This document shows, one piece after another, positions 7,016 through 14,839 of a stretch of 17,353 nucleotides of DNA. The notes beneath the pieces are model-generated. The model was given only the letters and a program-made list of their open reading frames with translations. It searched no databases and was not told the DNA's origin. Made by a program: the position numbers and the translations under genes. This stretch comes from an uncultured Collinsella sp. (GTDB lineage: Bacteria; Actinomycetota; Coriobacteriia; Coriobacteriales; Coriobacteriaceae). The DNA lies in the NCBI GenBank assembly GCA_902478885.1, contig CABSMS010000045.1, positions 1-17,353 on the forward strand, written 5' to 3'. Position 1 is the stretch's first letter. Each line of letters opens with the position of its first letter.

Positions 7016-8311
7016 ATGCTCGCCTTTTTACAAACCAACACACCCATCGTGATCTTCAACCAGATTGTCGTCACGCTGCTTACGGTCTGCTTTCTGTACC
7101 AGGTGGTCTTCTTTGTCATTGGCGCTCTTCGTGGCGAGGTCGCGCCTCCCAAGGCCAAAAAACTTCACCGCTATGCCTTCTTTATCGCTGCGCATAACGA
7201 GGAGGCCGTGATCGCCAACCTCGTTCGCTCCATCAAGGATCAGGACTATCCGTCCGAGCTTATCGAGGTTTTCGTGGTCGCCGACGCCTGCACCGACAAC
7301 ACGGCGCAGCTCGCGCGCGAGGCGGGCGCCATTGTCTATGAGCGTAATGACCTTGCCCGCAAGGGTAAGAGCTGGGTCATGGACTTTGGCTTCGACCGCA
7401 TTCTCAACGAGTATCCCGATACCTTTGAGGGCTATTTTATTTTCGATGCCGATAATGTCATTTCCCGTGATTACGTATCCAAGATGAACGATGCCTTTGA
7501 CCAGGGCTTTCATGTGGTCACCAGCTATCGCAACTCTAAGAACTTCGGCAGTTCGTGGATCTCTGCGGCCAACGCCACGTGGTATCTGCGCGAGGCGCGC
7601 TTCCTTAACAATGCGCGCAACATCTGCAAGACTTCCTGCGCTGTATCGGGTTCGGGTTATCTCATTTCTGCCAGTGTTATCGAAGGCATGCACGGCTGGC
7701 AGTTCCATACGCTGACCGAGGATATTCAGTTCACCACGTTCTGCGCCATTCACGGCATTCGCATTGGCTATGCGCCGGCGGAGTTCTTTGATGAGCAGCC
7801 CGTGACGTTTAAGGCGTCCTGGAAACAGCGCATGCGTTGGACCAAGGGCTTCTACCAGGTGTTCTTTACGTACGGTAAGCACCTGGTCAAATCGACCTTC
7901 CGCTACCATCGTTTTGCCGCCTACGACATGTTTATGACGATCGCCCCGGGTATGCTGCTATCGCTGATCTCGATGCTCGCCAATGCCACGTTCTTGATCG
8001 TGGGCGGGCTTTCGCACGGCTTCTTGGCCACCGAGGTCGAGATGCAGGCTTGTGCCGCTTCGCTCATTATGACCTTCGCGATGATGTATCAGACTTTCTT
8101 TATCCTGGCGCTGCTCACGACCATCTTTGAGTACAAGCATATTCACTGCGCGCAAAAGTGGCGTCTGGTAACCAACCTGTTTACCTTCCCGATCTTTATG
8201 TTCAGCTATATCCCTATTACGGTGGCTGCGCTGTTCCTGAAGGTCGACTGGGTGCCCACGCAGCATGCCGTCAACGTTACCCTCGACGAGGTCATGCAAG
8301 GCGCCAAATAA
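7016..8311 (+). CDS. Membrane family-2 glycosyltransferase (processive type)
   Basis: A 431-residue integral membrane protein of the GT2 family, likely transferring sugars from nucleotide donors to a surface polysaccharide. An N-terminal membrane segment (about 10-37) precedes the GT-A domain: AAHNEE (58-63), DACTD (90-94), the FDAD metal-binding motif (143-146), TED as likely catalytic base (234-236) and QRMRW (271-275). The last gives the D,D,D,QxxRW signature of processive synthases. At least three further membrane helices follow (about 305-330, 345-375, 395-415). The start at 7016 is set by GGGAG 5 nt upstream; the open frame from 7001 begins with a TTG before that site. No polymer operon surrounds it, so the product is unknown. 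The gene ends 8 nt before the repeat terminator. Confidence 0.88.
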   Translation: MLAFLQTNTPIVIFNQIVVTLLTVCFLYQVVFFVIGALRGEVAPPKAKKLHRYAFFIAAHNEEAVIANLVRSIKDQDYPSELIEVFVVADACTDNTAQLAREAGAIVYERNDLARKGKSWVMDFGFDRILNEYPDTFEGYFIFDADNVISRDYVSKMNDAFDQGFHVVTSYRNSKNFGSSWISAANATWYLREARFLNNARNICKTSCAVSGSGYLISASVIEGMHGWQFHTLTEDIQFTTFCAIHGIRIGYAPAEFFDEQPVTFKASWKQRMRWTKGFYQVFFTYGKHLVKSTFRYHRFAAYDMFMTIAPGMLLSLISMLANATFLIVGGLSHGFLATEVEMQACAASLIMTFAMMYQTFFILALLTTIFEYKHIHCAQKWRLVTNLFTFPIFMFSYIPITVAALFLKVDWVPTQHAVNVTLDEVMQGAK

Positions 8312-8319
8312 CCACCATC

Positions 8320-8360
8320 AAAACCACCACAAAGGGGACAGGCACCTTTGTGGTGGTTTT
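8320..8360 (+). terminator. Terminator of the glycosyltransferase gene; copy 2 of the 41-bp repeat hairpin
   Basis: Arms 8320-8335 and 8345-8360 pair perfectly (16 bp, 9-nt loop) and end in five T. It is the exact reverse complement of 528-568. Relative to its own upstream gene, it has the same orientation and nearly the same distance from the stop (8 versus 9 nt). Confidence 0.85.
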
Positions 8361-8392
8361 TGCTTTTGAGCAGCTGTTCATGGAGGTGCACG

Positions 8393-8815
8393 ATGTTCTA
8401 CATCCCATTTTGGATCTGCGTCTTTACCGGTGCTGTGGTTGATGTCCGCGAGCGGCGGTTTCCCAATGAGCTTGCCGGCGCGTGTGCGGTGGCGGCGCTT
8501 GCAGGCGTCTGGCTCGATAAGGGCGTTAACACGGCGCTTGACCACGCCGGTCTTGCGGTCATCGTCTACCTTGTCCTTGTGCTTACTGAATCGCTCTGGC
8601 GTCGTGTTCGCCACGCCTCTGGCATTGGCATGGGGGATGCCAAGGCGCTCTTTGCGCTTTGCACGCTCGACCCTATGGGTGGCATCGTGGCATTTGCCGC
8701 CGCGCTCCTGGTTCTTGCCCTCTCCTGCCTCATCACGAAATCGCGCTCTCTGCCATTGCTCCCGTTTTTGGTGCCGATTTTTGCCATAATCGAGGTCGTG
8801 GGCTGCACTTTGTAA
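8393..8815 (+). CDS. Minimal A24 family prepilin peptidase
   Basis: A 140-residue membrane aspartyl peptidase of the type IV prepilin peptidase family, which cleaves leader peptides of type IV pilin-like proteins at the membrane. The two catalytic aspartates are visible: D17 in VVDVRERRFPNE, the family D-x(5-7)-PN region, and D82 in GIGMGDAK, the GxGD motif. About five or six hydrophobic helices fill the rest. The N-terminal methyltransferase domain of full-length PilD is absent, as in archaeal-type or TadV/CpaA-type peptidases. The start at 8393 has GGAGG 6 nt upstream. The longer open frame from 8348 begins inside the terminator hairpin and is rejected. No pilin or secretion ATPase gene is in this window. 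The dGTPase-like gene follows after 31 bp. Confidence 0.85.
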   Translation: MFYIPFWICVFTGAVVDVRERRFPNELAGACAVAALAGVWLDKGVNTALDHAGLAVIVYLVLVLTESLWRRVRHASGIGMGDAKALFALCTLDPMGGIVAFAAALLVLALSCLITKSRSLPLLPFLVPIFAIIEVVGCTL

Positions 8816-8846
8816 CCGATTGCGCATCCTTCTTAAGGAGCATGCC

Positions 8847-10094
8847 ATGGCAACTAATCAAGAAACGGCCGTCATTAAGGCGCGCATGGACCGTATTCCC
8901 TCGGCGTTGTCGCCCGAACTTGTCGAGCGCATTGCCGCCGATCGCGCTTCGGGCTATGTCAACCCGTATCGTTGCAACGATGATCAGGTCATTCGTCGTA
9001 TTGATCGCGCCTCCGACAAAGGCACGCTTATGCGTCCGGCGTTTATGCGCGATACCGAAAAGATACTTCATCTTCCGGCGTACACCCGTTATGCGGGCAA
9101 AACGCAGGTCTTTAGCTTCCGTAGCAATGACGATCTGTCGCGCCGCGGTTTGCACGTGCAGCTTGTCTCGCGCATTGCGCGCGATATCGGTCGCGCCCTG
9201 GGGCTCAATTGCGATCTGATCGAGGCGATTGGCCTGGGCCACGACTTGGGACACACGCCTTTCGGTCATGCCGGCGAGCGCTTCCTCAACGATATCTATC
9301 ATGAGCGTACGGGGCGTTATTTTTTCCATAACGTGCAGTCGGTCCGCGTGCTCGATGCACTCTACGGCCGTAATGTGTCGCTTCAGACGCTCGATGGCGT
9401 GCTATGCCATAACGGCGAGTACGAACAGCGTGTGTTTGAGCTCTCGGACATGAGTTCCTTTGACCAGTTTGACCAGACGGTTGAGGATTGCATTGCCACG
9501 GGCTATAGCGCAATTGAGCATCTGCGTCCCATGACGTTCGAGGGCTGCGTCGTTCGCATCTCGGATATTCTTGCCTACGTCGGTCGTGACCGTCAGGATG
9601 CGATCGCGGCGGGCCTGCTTTCGCCCGACGCTTTTGATGATGGCCGGGGCGGTGCCTACAACAGTTGGATCCTCACGCATGCCTCCATCGATATCGTTGA
9701 GCACAGCTATGGTAAGCCGCGCATCGAGATGAGCGAGGACCTGTTTGAGGAAATTCGCCGTGCCAAGCGGGAGAATTACGAGAAGATCTACAGTAAGGGC
9801 GGTATCGAGGGCGATTCCGAGGCGGAGCTGCGCGAGGCGTTCGTAAAGCTCTACGACCGTTGCCTGCGGGATCTAAACAGTGGCGACGAGTCCTCTTACA
9901 TCTTTAAGCACCATATTTCGCGCATTGAGCAGCAGCTTTCCTACTACGATCGCACCTATGCTTGGCAGGACGACAAGGATCAAGCCGTTGTGGATTATAT
10001 CGCGAGCATGACGGATGGCTATTTCTGTGAGCTCACGAGCAAGCTGTTCCCTGGTCTGGAGTTTCCGCACCGTACCTATATTAACGAACGGTAG
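8847..10094 (+). CDS. dGTPase-like HD-domain deoxynucleotide triphosphohydrolase
   Basis: A 415-residue cytoplasmic protein of the dGTPase branch of the HD superfamily, which hydrolyses dNTPs to nucleoside and triphosphate. The family block RDTEKILHLPAYTRYAGKTQVF (68-89) is present. Metal ligands are H103 (GLHVQLV) and H132-D133 in GLGHDLGHTPFGHAGE, the typical HD signature; the final Asp is probably in the ISDILAYVGRD segment near 235-245. The start at 8847 (MATNQETAV) has AAGGAG 6 nt upstream; the in-frame ATG at 8820 has none. It sits 31 bp after the prepilin peptidase and is probably co-transcribed. The nucleotide preference (dGTP or broad) cannot be told from sequence. Confidence 0.88.
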   Translation: MATNQETAVIKARMDRIPSALSPELVERIAADRASGYVNPYRCNDDQVIRRIDRASDKGTLMRPAFMRDTEKILHLPAYTRYAGKTQVFSFRSNDDLSRRGLHVQLVSRIARDIGRALGLNCDLIEAIGLGHDLGHTPFGHAGERFLNDIYHERTGRYFFHNVQSVRVLDALYGRNVSLQTLDGVLCHNGEYEQRVFELSDMSSFDQFDQTVEDCIATGYSAIEHLRPMTFEGCVVRISDILAYVGRDRQDAIAAGLLSPDAFDDGRGGAYNSWILTHASIDIVEHSYGKPRIEMSEDLFEEIRRAKRENYEKIYSKGGIEGDSEAELREAFVKLYDRCLRDLNSGDESSYIFKHHISRIEQQLSYYDRTYAWQDDKDQAVVDYIASMTDGYFCELTSKLFPGLEFPHRTYINER

Positions 10095-10154
10095 TTCGTA
10101 TAAATTCGGTATACTGTTAGTGGAAAACGTTTTTGAATGATGCACGGGATGGCT

Positions 10155-11504
10155 ATGGACGACCTTTTTTCTGCTTCAACGCGCGAGCGTTCCTTTCAGA
10201 ATGCGCCGCTTGCGGTTCGCATGCGCCCCAATTCGCTCGACGAGTATGTTGGCCAGCAAAAGGCCGTCGGTAAGGGCTCATGGTTGCGTGCCGCGATCGA
10301 GCACGATGTGCTTTCGAGCGTGATACTGTACGGGCCGGCCGGTACGGGCAAGACGACGCTGGCCCACATTATTGCCAACCATACCAAGAGTGAGTTTGTC
10401 GAGGTCAGCGCCGTCACGGGTACCGTGAAGGACCTACGTCGCGTGATCGACGAGGCAAAGACGCGTCTGAATACGTATGACCGTCGCACCATCCTGTTTA
10501 TCGACGAGATTCATCGCTTTTCGAAGTCACAACAGGATGCATTGCTGCATGCGGTTGAGAACCGTACCGTCATTATGATTGGTGCCACGACGGAGAACCC
10601 GTACTTCGAGGTCAACTCGGCGCTGCTCTCACGTGGTCGAGTCGTGGAGCTTGAGCATTTAAAGGACGAGGATATCGCCATGCTTATCGAGCGTGCGCTC
10701 GAGGCACCGCAGGGCTTGAACGGTAAGTTCTCGGCCGATGAGGATACGGTCAAGACCATCTGCACGCTGGCAGCGGGTGACGCTCGCTCGGCGCTCACGA
10801 CGCTCGAGCTTGCGAGCGAGATTGCCGTCACGCGTCCCGATACCGAGGGAACGCCAGCGCCCGCGGCGGGGGAGCGCTATCCCATCACCGTGGATGACGT
10901 GAAGATCGCCAACCCGCGTCGTGGCTTTACGTATGACAAAAACGGCGACATGCACTACGACATCATCAGTGCGTTTATTAAGTCTATGCGCGGTAGTGAC
11001 CCCGATGCCACGATCTATTGGCTCGCGCGCATGATCGATGCTGGGGAGGATCCTAAGTTTATCGCTCGCCGTATTATGATTCACGCTTCTGAGGATGTTG
11101 GCAACGCCGACCCGCAGGCGCTTTTGGTGGCGCATGCCGCGTTTAAGTCTGCCGAGGTCATTGGCTATCCCGAGTGCCGCATTAACCTTGCTCAGGCTGC
11201 ACTCTATGTGTGTTTGGCGCCTAAGTCAAACGCATGTGAGGCCTCGATTGACGCGGCGTTGGCCGATATTCATAGCAGCGGTTTACGTGAGGTGCCGAGT
11301 TATTTGCGCGATCGTCATCGCCCAGGTAGCGACGACTACGGTGTGTATAAATACCCGCACGATTATCCCGAAGGCTGGGTCGATCAGCGCTATTTGCCCG
11401 AGGGGCTGGAGCGCGGTGCGTTCTGGCAGCCTGCCGGGCGCGGCTGGGAAGAGTGGCGCGTAGAGCAATGCGAACGCGACCGTAGCGGTAACGCGCCCAA
11501 GTAG
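10155..11504 (+). CDS. rarA: Replication-associated recombination protein A (RarA/MgsA AAA+ ATPase)
   Basis: A cytoplasmic AAA+ ATPase related to clamp-loader subunits and eukaryotic WRNIP1, which acts at stalled replication forks. With the start at 10155 it has 449 residues, normal for the family. The Walker A is GPAGTGKT (60-67), the Walker B is ILFIDEIH (113-120), and GATTENP (sensor 1 region) with LLSRGRV follows. The C-terminal half carries the family's tetramerisation region (RGFTYDKNGDMHYDIISAFIKS... and WLARMIDAGEDP). The start is uncertain: ATGs at 10137, 10140, 10149 and 10155 are in frame. I prefer 10155 because GGGA sits 5 nt upstream and MDDLF matches the usual N-terminus. A -10-like TATACT (10110-10115) lies in the 60-bp gap upstream, without a clear -35. 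Confidence 0.95.
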   Translation: MDDLFSASTRERSFQNAPLAVRMRPNSLDEYVGQQKAVGKGSWLRAAIEHDVLSSVILYGPAGTGKTTLAHIIANHTKSEFVEVSAVTGTVKDLRRVIDEAKTRLNTYDRRTILFIDEIHRFSKSQQDALLHAVENRTVIMIGATTENPYFEVNSALLSRGRVVELEHLKDEDIAMLIERALEAPQGLNGKFSADEDTVKTICTLAAGDARSALTTLELASEIAVTRPDTEGTPAPAAGERYPITVDDVKIANPRRGFTYDKNGDMHYDIISAFIKSMRGSDPDATIYWLARMIDAGEDPKFIARRIMIHASEDVGNADPQALLVAHAAFKSAEVIGYPECRINLAQAALYVCLAPKSNACEASIDAALADIHSSGLREVPSYLRDRHRPGSDDYGVYKYPHDYPEGWVDQRYLPEGLERGAFWQPAGRGWEEWRVEQCERDRSGNAPK

Positions 11505-11549
11505 GTCCTTGGCACCTCGCGCATTCCCTTTGGGTATCTTCCCCCTTCT

Positions 11550-11577
11550 TTGGGGTACCATGAAAAGCGTCTGTATT
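11550..11577 (+). promoter_or_regulatory. Possible promoter of the DUF948-anti-sigma-sigma operon
   Basis: TTGGGG (11550-11555), a 16-nt spacer and TGTATT (11572-11577) make a mediocre housekeeping promoter 22 bp before the first gene. A GGGTAT at 11532-11537 resembles the -10 of SigB-class promoters (GGGTAT), but the expected GTTTAA-like -35 is not seen 12-15 nt before it. Autoregulation is therefore possible but unproven. Confidence 0.3.
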
Positions 11578-11599
11578 TCGATTCTTCCGGGAGGCTTGT

Positions 11600-12190
11600 A
11601 TGAGTGCCATTCAAATCGCCCTGCTGGTGCTTGCCATTGCCGGCGTGTGGGCTATTGTTGAGCTCGCGCTTACCCTGCGCAAGACCCGCAACGTTGTCGA
11701 CTCGCTCGATAAGACCGTGAACGACCTCAACAACACCATCGCCGAGGCGCAGCCGGTGGTGGCAAAACTCGACGGCGCTGTCGACGAGCTTACGCCGGCA
11801 CTTGCCCAGATGGAGCCGCTGCTTAAGTCGAGCAAGACGGCAGTTGATGCCCTTACCTCCAACCTCGTAGAAGTCGAGGCGGTCGTCCGCGATATTTCCG
11901 AGGTCACCGGCAGTATGGCCGAGGCCAGCAATGCCGTGTCGAGTGTGACCGACTCCGCTGCCGGTGCCGTGCAGAAGCTCTTTAACAAGGTGAAGACTCC
12001 CGCGGCCGACGCCGAGCGCAAGCTTTCCGCTTCCGAAGAAGCCGAGCAGCCGACCGAGCGTGTCCTGATTGGCGAAGCCGGGGACGATGTCGCTGCTGGT
12101 GACAATGATGCACAGAAGCCTGCTGCTAAAGCAGCCCAGTATTACACCTACACGCCCGCCGAGACCACCGAGGAGTCCTGCGATGAGTAG
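11600..12190 (+). CDS. DUF948-like membrane-anchored coiled-coil protein
   Basis: A 196-residue protein with one N-terminal membrane helix (about 4-25, IQIALLVLAIAGVWAIVELAL). A long helical, heptad-rich region follows to about 135 (VVDSLDKTVNDLNNTIAEAQ and similar). The tail of about 60 residues is acidic, Ala/Glu-rich and probably disordered. This layout matches DUF948 / YtxG-like proteins, often linked to general-stress regulons in Gram-positives; its biochemical role is not known. GGGAGG lies 5 nt upstream of the ATG. The 3' end overlaps the anti-sigma-like gene by 8 bp (ATGAGTAG), so the two are translationally coupled. It begins 95 bp after rarA. Confidence 0.75.
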   Translation: MSAIQIALLVLAIAGVWAIVELALTLRKTRNVVDSLDKTVNDLNNTIAEAQPVVAKLDGAVDELTPALAQMEPLLKSSKTAVDALTSNLVEVEAVVRDISEVTGSMAEASNAVSSVTDSAAGAVQKLFNKVKTPAADAERKLSASEEAEQPTERVLIGEAGDDVAAGDNDAQKPAAKAAQYYTYTPAETTEESCDE

Positions 12191-12560
12191 CGAAGCAACT
12201 TGCCCCATTACGCTGACCGTTGCCGGCGACCCGCGTCTGGCGCGCCTTGTGCGCATGACGGCGGCAAATGTCGGTGCGCTCTGCTCCATGTCCGTCGATC
12301 GCATCGAGGACATTCGTATGGCTGCCGAGGAAGCATTTATTTTCGGCTGCACGGCTGTTGATTCCGATGACATCTCGATCAAATTCGATGTCGACGAATC
12401 TCACGTCGGCATGACCTTTACCTTTGGCGACCAGGCCACCGTCGACGAGGATGACCAGGCCGCTGTGTATGCCGAGCTCATTTTGGCGAGCGTGTGTGAT
12501 TCCTACGAAAAGACTGCGGCGCCCCTGACGCTTTCCCTCGACCTCAAGGCGGATATCTAA
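12183..12560 (+). CDS. RsbW/SpoIIAB-like anti-sigma factor, degenerate ATPase fold
   Basis: A 125-residue protein immediately upstream of a SigB/F/G-type sigma factor. Its size, position and the segment VDRIEDIRMAAEEAF (38-52) match the RsbW/SpoIIAB anti-sigma family, which has a GHKL-type ATPase fold. In canonical members this helix reads like EACTNAVRHA, with a Mg-ATP-binding Asn. Here the position is Phe (E50-A-F-I-F54-G-C). The D-x-G-x-G loop is replaced by FGDQATVDEDD (81-91), and the later Gly-rich lid is missing. Binding the sigma factor is plausible; ATP-dependent phosphorylation of an RsbV partner is doubtful. The start at 12183 has AGGAG 7 nt upstream and overlaps the previous stop. 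No RsbV-like gene is nearby. The alternative is a diverged family of unknown function. Confidence 0.7.
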   Translation: MSSEATCPITLTVAGDPRLARLVRMTAANVGALCSMSVDRIEDIRMAAEEAFIFGCTAVDSDDISIKFDVDESHVGMTFTFGDQATVDEDDQAAVYAELILASVCDSYEKTAAPLTLSLDLKADI

Positions 12561-12561
12561 T

Positions 12562-13353
12562 ATGACCGAACGTTCCCGGAGCGGTAAGACCGCTTGGGAC
12601 AAGGAGAAAACCCGCGAGCTGTTTCGTCGCTATAAAGAGACCGGTGACCCGGACGCACGCGAGCAGCTCGTCATGTCCCACATGAACCTGGTAAGGTTTC
12701 TTGCCAACAAATTTAAGAACCGCGGCGAGCCGCTCGATGACCTGATGCAGGTTGGCTATTTGGGCCTGCTCAAGGCTATCGACCGCTTTGACCCTGAGCG
12801 CGGACTCGAGTTCACCACGTTTGCCACGCCTACCATCTTGGGCGAGATCAAGCGTCACTTCCGCGACAAGGGCTGGAGCGTGCGCGTGCCCCGTCGCTTG
12901 CAGGAGCTCTCGGCCAAGGTCAACCAGGCTACCGATAAGCTCACCAACGAGTTACAGCGCTCGCCTAAGGTTGAAGAAATCGCTGAGTACTTGGACGTGA
13001 CGGTCGATGAGGTGCTGGAGGCCATGGAATCGTCTTCGGCCTATACCTCGGTGCCCATCGAGGCTCCTGGTGCGTCCGATTCCGACGATGCCCCCTCGAT
13101 TCTCGACCGTTACGCCGACGACGACAACGAGCTCGACTTTACCGATGATCGCCTGGTGATTGAGGAGGCCATCCGTGATTTCTCGCCGCGCGAGCGCGAG
13201 GTGATCGAGCTGCGCTTTGTGAAGGGCATGACCCAGATCGAGATCGCTAAGAAGCTGGGTATTTCTCAGGTGCAGGTTTCGCGTCTGCTGCGCCGCACGC
13301 TTAAGAAGATTCAGGACAAGATCGACCCCGACGGAGTGATGATTCGTTCATGA
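12562..13353 (+). CDS. Alternative sigma factor, SigB/SigF/SigG family
   Basis: A 263-residue group 3 sigma-70 factor that directs RNA polymerase to an alternative promoter set, probably stress or envelope genes. Region 2 covers about 36-105 (DLMQVGYLGLLKAIDRFDPERGLEFTTFATPTILGEIKRHFRDKGW), with the B/F/G-type RVPRRLQEL right after. Region 3 is about 115-165, then an acidic linker (170-195) and region 4 (205-252) with the helix-turn-helix near 224-245 (MTQIEIAKKLGISQVQVSRLLRR). The ATG lies 1 bp after the anti-sigma stop, with AGGCGGA about 8 nt upstream. Its own stop overlaps the permease start (ATGA). The subtype (B versus F) cannot be named from sequence, so no symbol is given. Confidence 0.93.
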   Translation: MTERSRSGKTAWDKEKTRELFRRYKETGDPDAREQLVMSHMNLVRFLANKFKNRGEPLDDLMQVGYLGLLKAIDRFDPERGLEFTTFATPTILGEIKRHFRDKGWSVRVPRRLQELSAKVNQATDKLTNELQRSPKVEEIAEYLDVTVDEVLEAMESSSAYTSVPIEAPGASDSDDAPSILDRYADDDNELDFTDDRLVIEEAIRDFSPREREVIELRFVKGMTQIEIAKKLGISQVQVSRLLRRTLKKIQDKIDPDGVMIRS

Positions 13354-14759
13354 GCGAGCACCCCCAACAAACCGATCGCGTGCTGCGCGACACCCGCATT
13401 CTGACGCTTCGCATTTGGGCTGTTGTCGGCTGCATTGTCATCGCCGCTGTCATCTTTAACCTTATGGGCATCCTGGCGCCGGTTATCGAGTTTCTCGCCG
13501 TTGGTTCCATCATTGCCTTTGTGATGTCCCCGATTACCAATTGGCTCGAGCATCATGGCGTCGGCCGTGGCATCGGTTCGCTTATCGCGCTTATTGTTGT
13601 TGTTGCCGTGCTCGTCGGTGTCGTTTGCATCTTGTCGCCGATTCTCTTTGGTCAGATCATGGAAGTCCTGAGCCGCCTGCCCGAGCAGCTTCGTGTTGCG
13701 GGTGGCGATCTCAACGAGATGATCTCGCATGCCAAGACGCTCAACAACACGCCGCTCAAGGAGTATTTGGACGACAACCTGTCGTCGCTGGTTGCCGTGG
13801 CATCGAAGTATGTGTCTCAGATCGCTGCCGAGCTTGGCCGCGGTGTGTTCCCGCTCATCACCAATACGGCCTCGCAGTTGTTCGTGATCTTCCTTGGTCT
13901 GGTGCTTGCCTACTGGATGGCCTGCGACTACCCTCGCATGCATCACGAGATTTGCACCATCATCGGTCAGGAGAAGGAGACCTCGTACCGCTTTATGGTC
14001 GCCATCCTTTCTCGCTCTGTCGGCGGCTACATGCGCGGTATGGTCGTGACGTCCATCTGCGGTGGTTTCCTCGCCTTTATCGGTTTTATGATCATCGGTC
14101 ATCCGTATGCGGCGCTCATGGCTATCTTCACTGGCATCATGCACTTGGTTCCGGTCGTCGGTCCTTGGGTGAGCGCAGCAATTGCCACAGTGCTTGGTTT
14201 CATGTTCAGCCCCATGTTGGCGTTATGGACGCTCATCGTGACGATGGTCGCGCAAAACGTCACCGATAACGTGATTTCGCCTAAGGTCATGCAGAGCTCG
14301 GTGCAGGTGCATCCCATCATGAGCCTCACGGCGCTCGTTATTGGCTCGGCACTCATGGGCCCCATCGGCATGATTATTGCCATCCCGCTGTGTGCGGCCC
14401 TCAAGGGTATCTTCGTGTACTACTTCGAGAATGAGACCGGCCGCCAGCTTGTGGCCTATGACGGCGCCGTGTTTAAGGGCACACCGTACCGTGATGCCGA
14501 GGGCAACCCGGTCGCCGCCTACGACGCGCTTGGAGACGACACCTTCATCTACGAGTCCGAGCTCATCGGCAACGAGACCGCGCCCGAGGCCAAGGCCATG
14601 CCCAAGCCCGAGCTCGATAATCCCTGGATCAAGCTCTCGGGTCTGCAACCCGATGCCACGGGTTTCTTCAAGAATCCCTTCGCCAAGGACGATGACTCCA
14701 GCACGGATGACGACACCAAAACCGGCATCGACGGCTCCATGGACGATGACGACAACTAG
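13350..14759 (+). CDS. AI-2E family transporter (PerM/TqsA-like permease)
   Basis: A 469-residue integral membrane protein of the AI-2E (UPF0118/PerM) family. Members are proposed exporters of autoinducer-2 or ion antiporters; the substrate here is unknown. There are about eight hydrophobic segments (about 20-45, 46-62, 73-98, 170-192, 228-250, 252-275, 276-302, 325-358). Family landmarks include HLVPVVGPWV (265-274) and NVISPKVMQSSVQVHP (307-322). A soluble stretch (103-165) lies between the third and fourth segments. The last 110 residues form a polar, Asp-rich tail ending in DDDDN, longer than in typical members. The start overlaps the sigma-factor stop by 4 bp, so its synthesis is coupled to the sigma operon. 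The terminator at 14811 closes the unit. Confidence 0.9.
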   Translation: MSEHPQQTDRVLRDTRILTLRIWAVVGCIVIAAVIFNLMGILAPVIEFLAVGSIIAFVMSPITNWLEHHGVGRGIGSLIALIVVVAVLVGVVCILSPILFGQIMEVLSRLPEQLRVAGGDLNEMISHAKTLNNTPLKEYLDDNLSSLVAVASKYVSQIAAELGRGVFPLITNTASQLFVIFLGLVLAYWMACDYPRMHHEICTIIGQEKETSYRFMVAILSRSVGGYMRGMVVTSICGGFLAFIGFMIIGHPYAALMAIFTGIMHLVPVVGPWVSAAIATVLGFMFSPMLALWTLIVTMVAQNVTDNVISPKVMQSSVQVHPIMSLTALVIGSALMGPIGMIIAIPLCAALKGIFVYYFENETGRQLVAYDGAVFKGTPYRDAEGNPVAAYDALGDDTFIYESELIGNETAPEAKAMPKPELDNPWIKLSGLQPDATGFFKNPFAKDDDSSTDDDTKTGIDGSMDDDDN

Positions 14760-14810
14760 TGGGGTAATTCGGGTTAACATTCATACGCGCTAACATGCAA
14801 TTTCGCTGAA

Positions 14811-14839
14811 GGGCCGGCATTGTGCCGGCCCTCTTTTTT
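14811..14839 (+). terminator. Intrinsic terminator of the sigma-permease operon
   Basis: GGGCCGGCA (14811-14819) pairs perfectly with TGCCGGCCC (14823-14831) around a 3-nt loop, followed by TC and six T. It lies 51 bp after the permease stop and separates the unit from alaS. Confidence 0.92.

Noticed and set aside
8348..8392. Upstream extension of the prepilin peptidase (MWWFLLLSSCSWRCT)
   Set aside because: It would start inside the terminator hairpin; the ATG at 8393 has a GGAGG site at the right distance.
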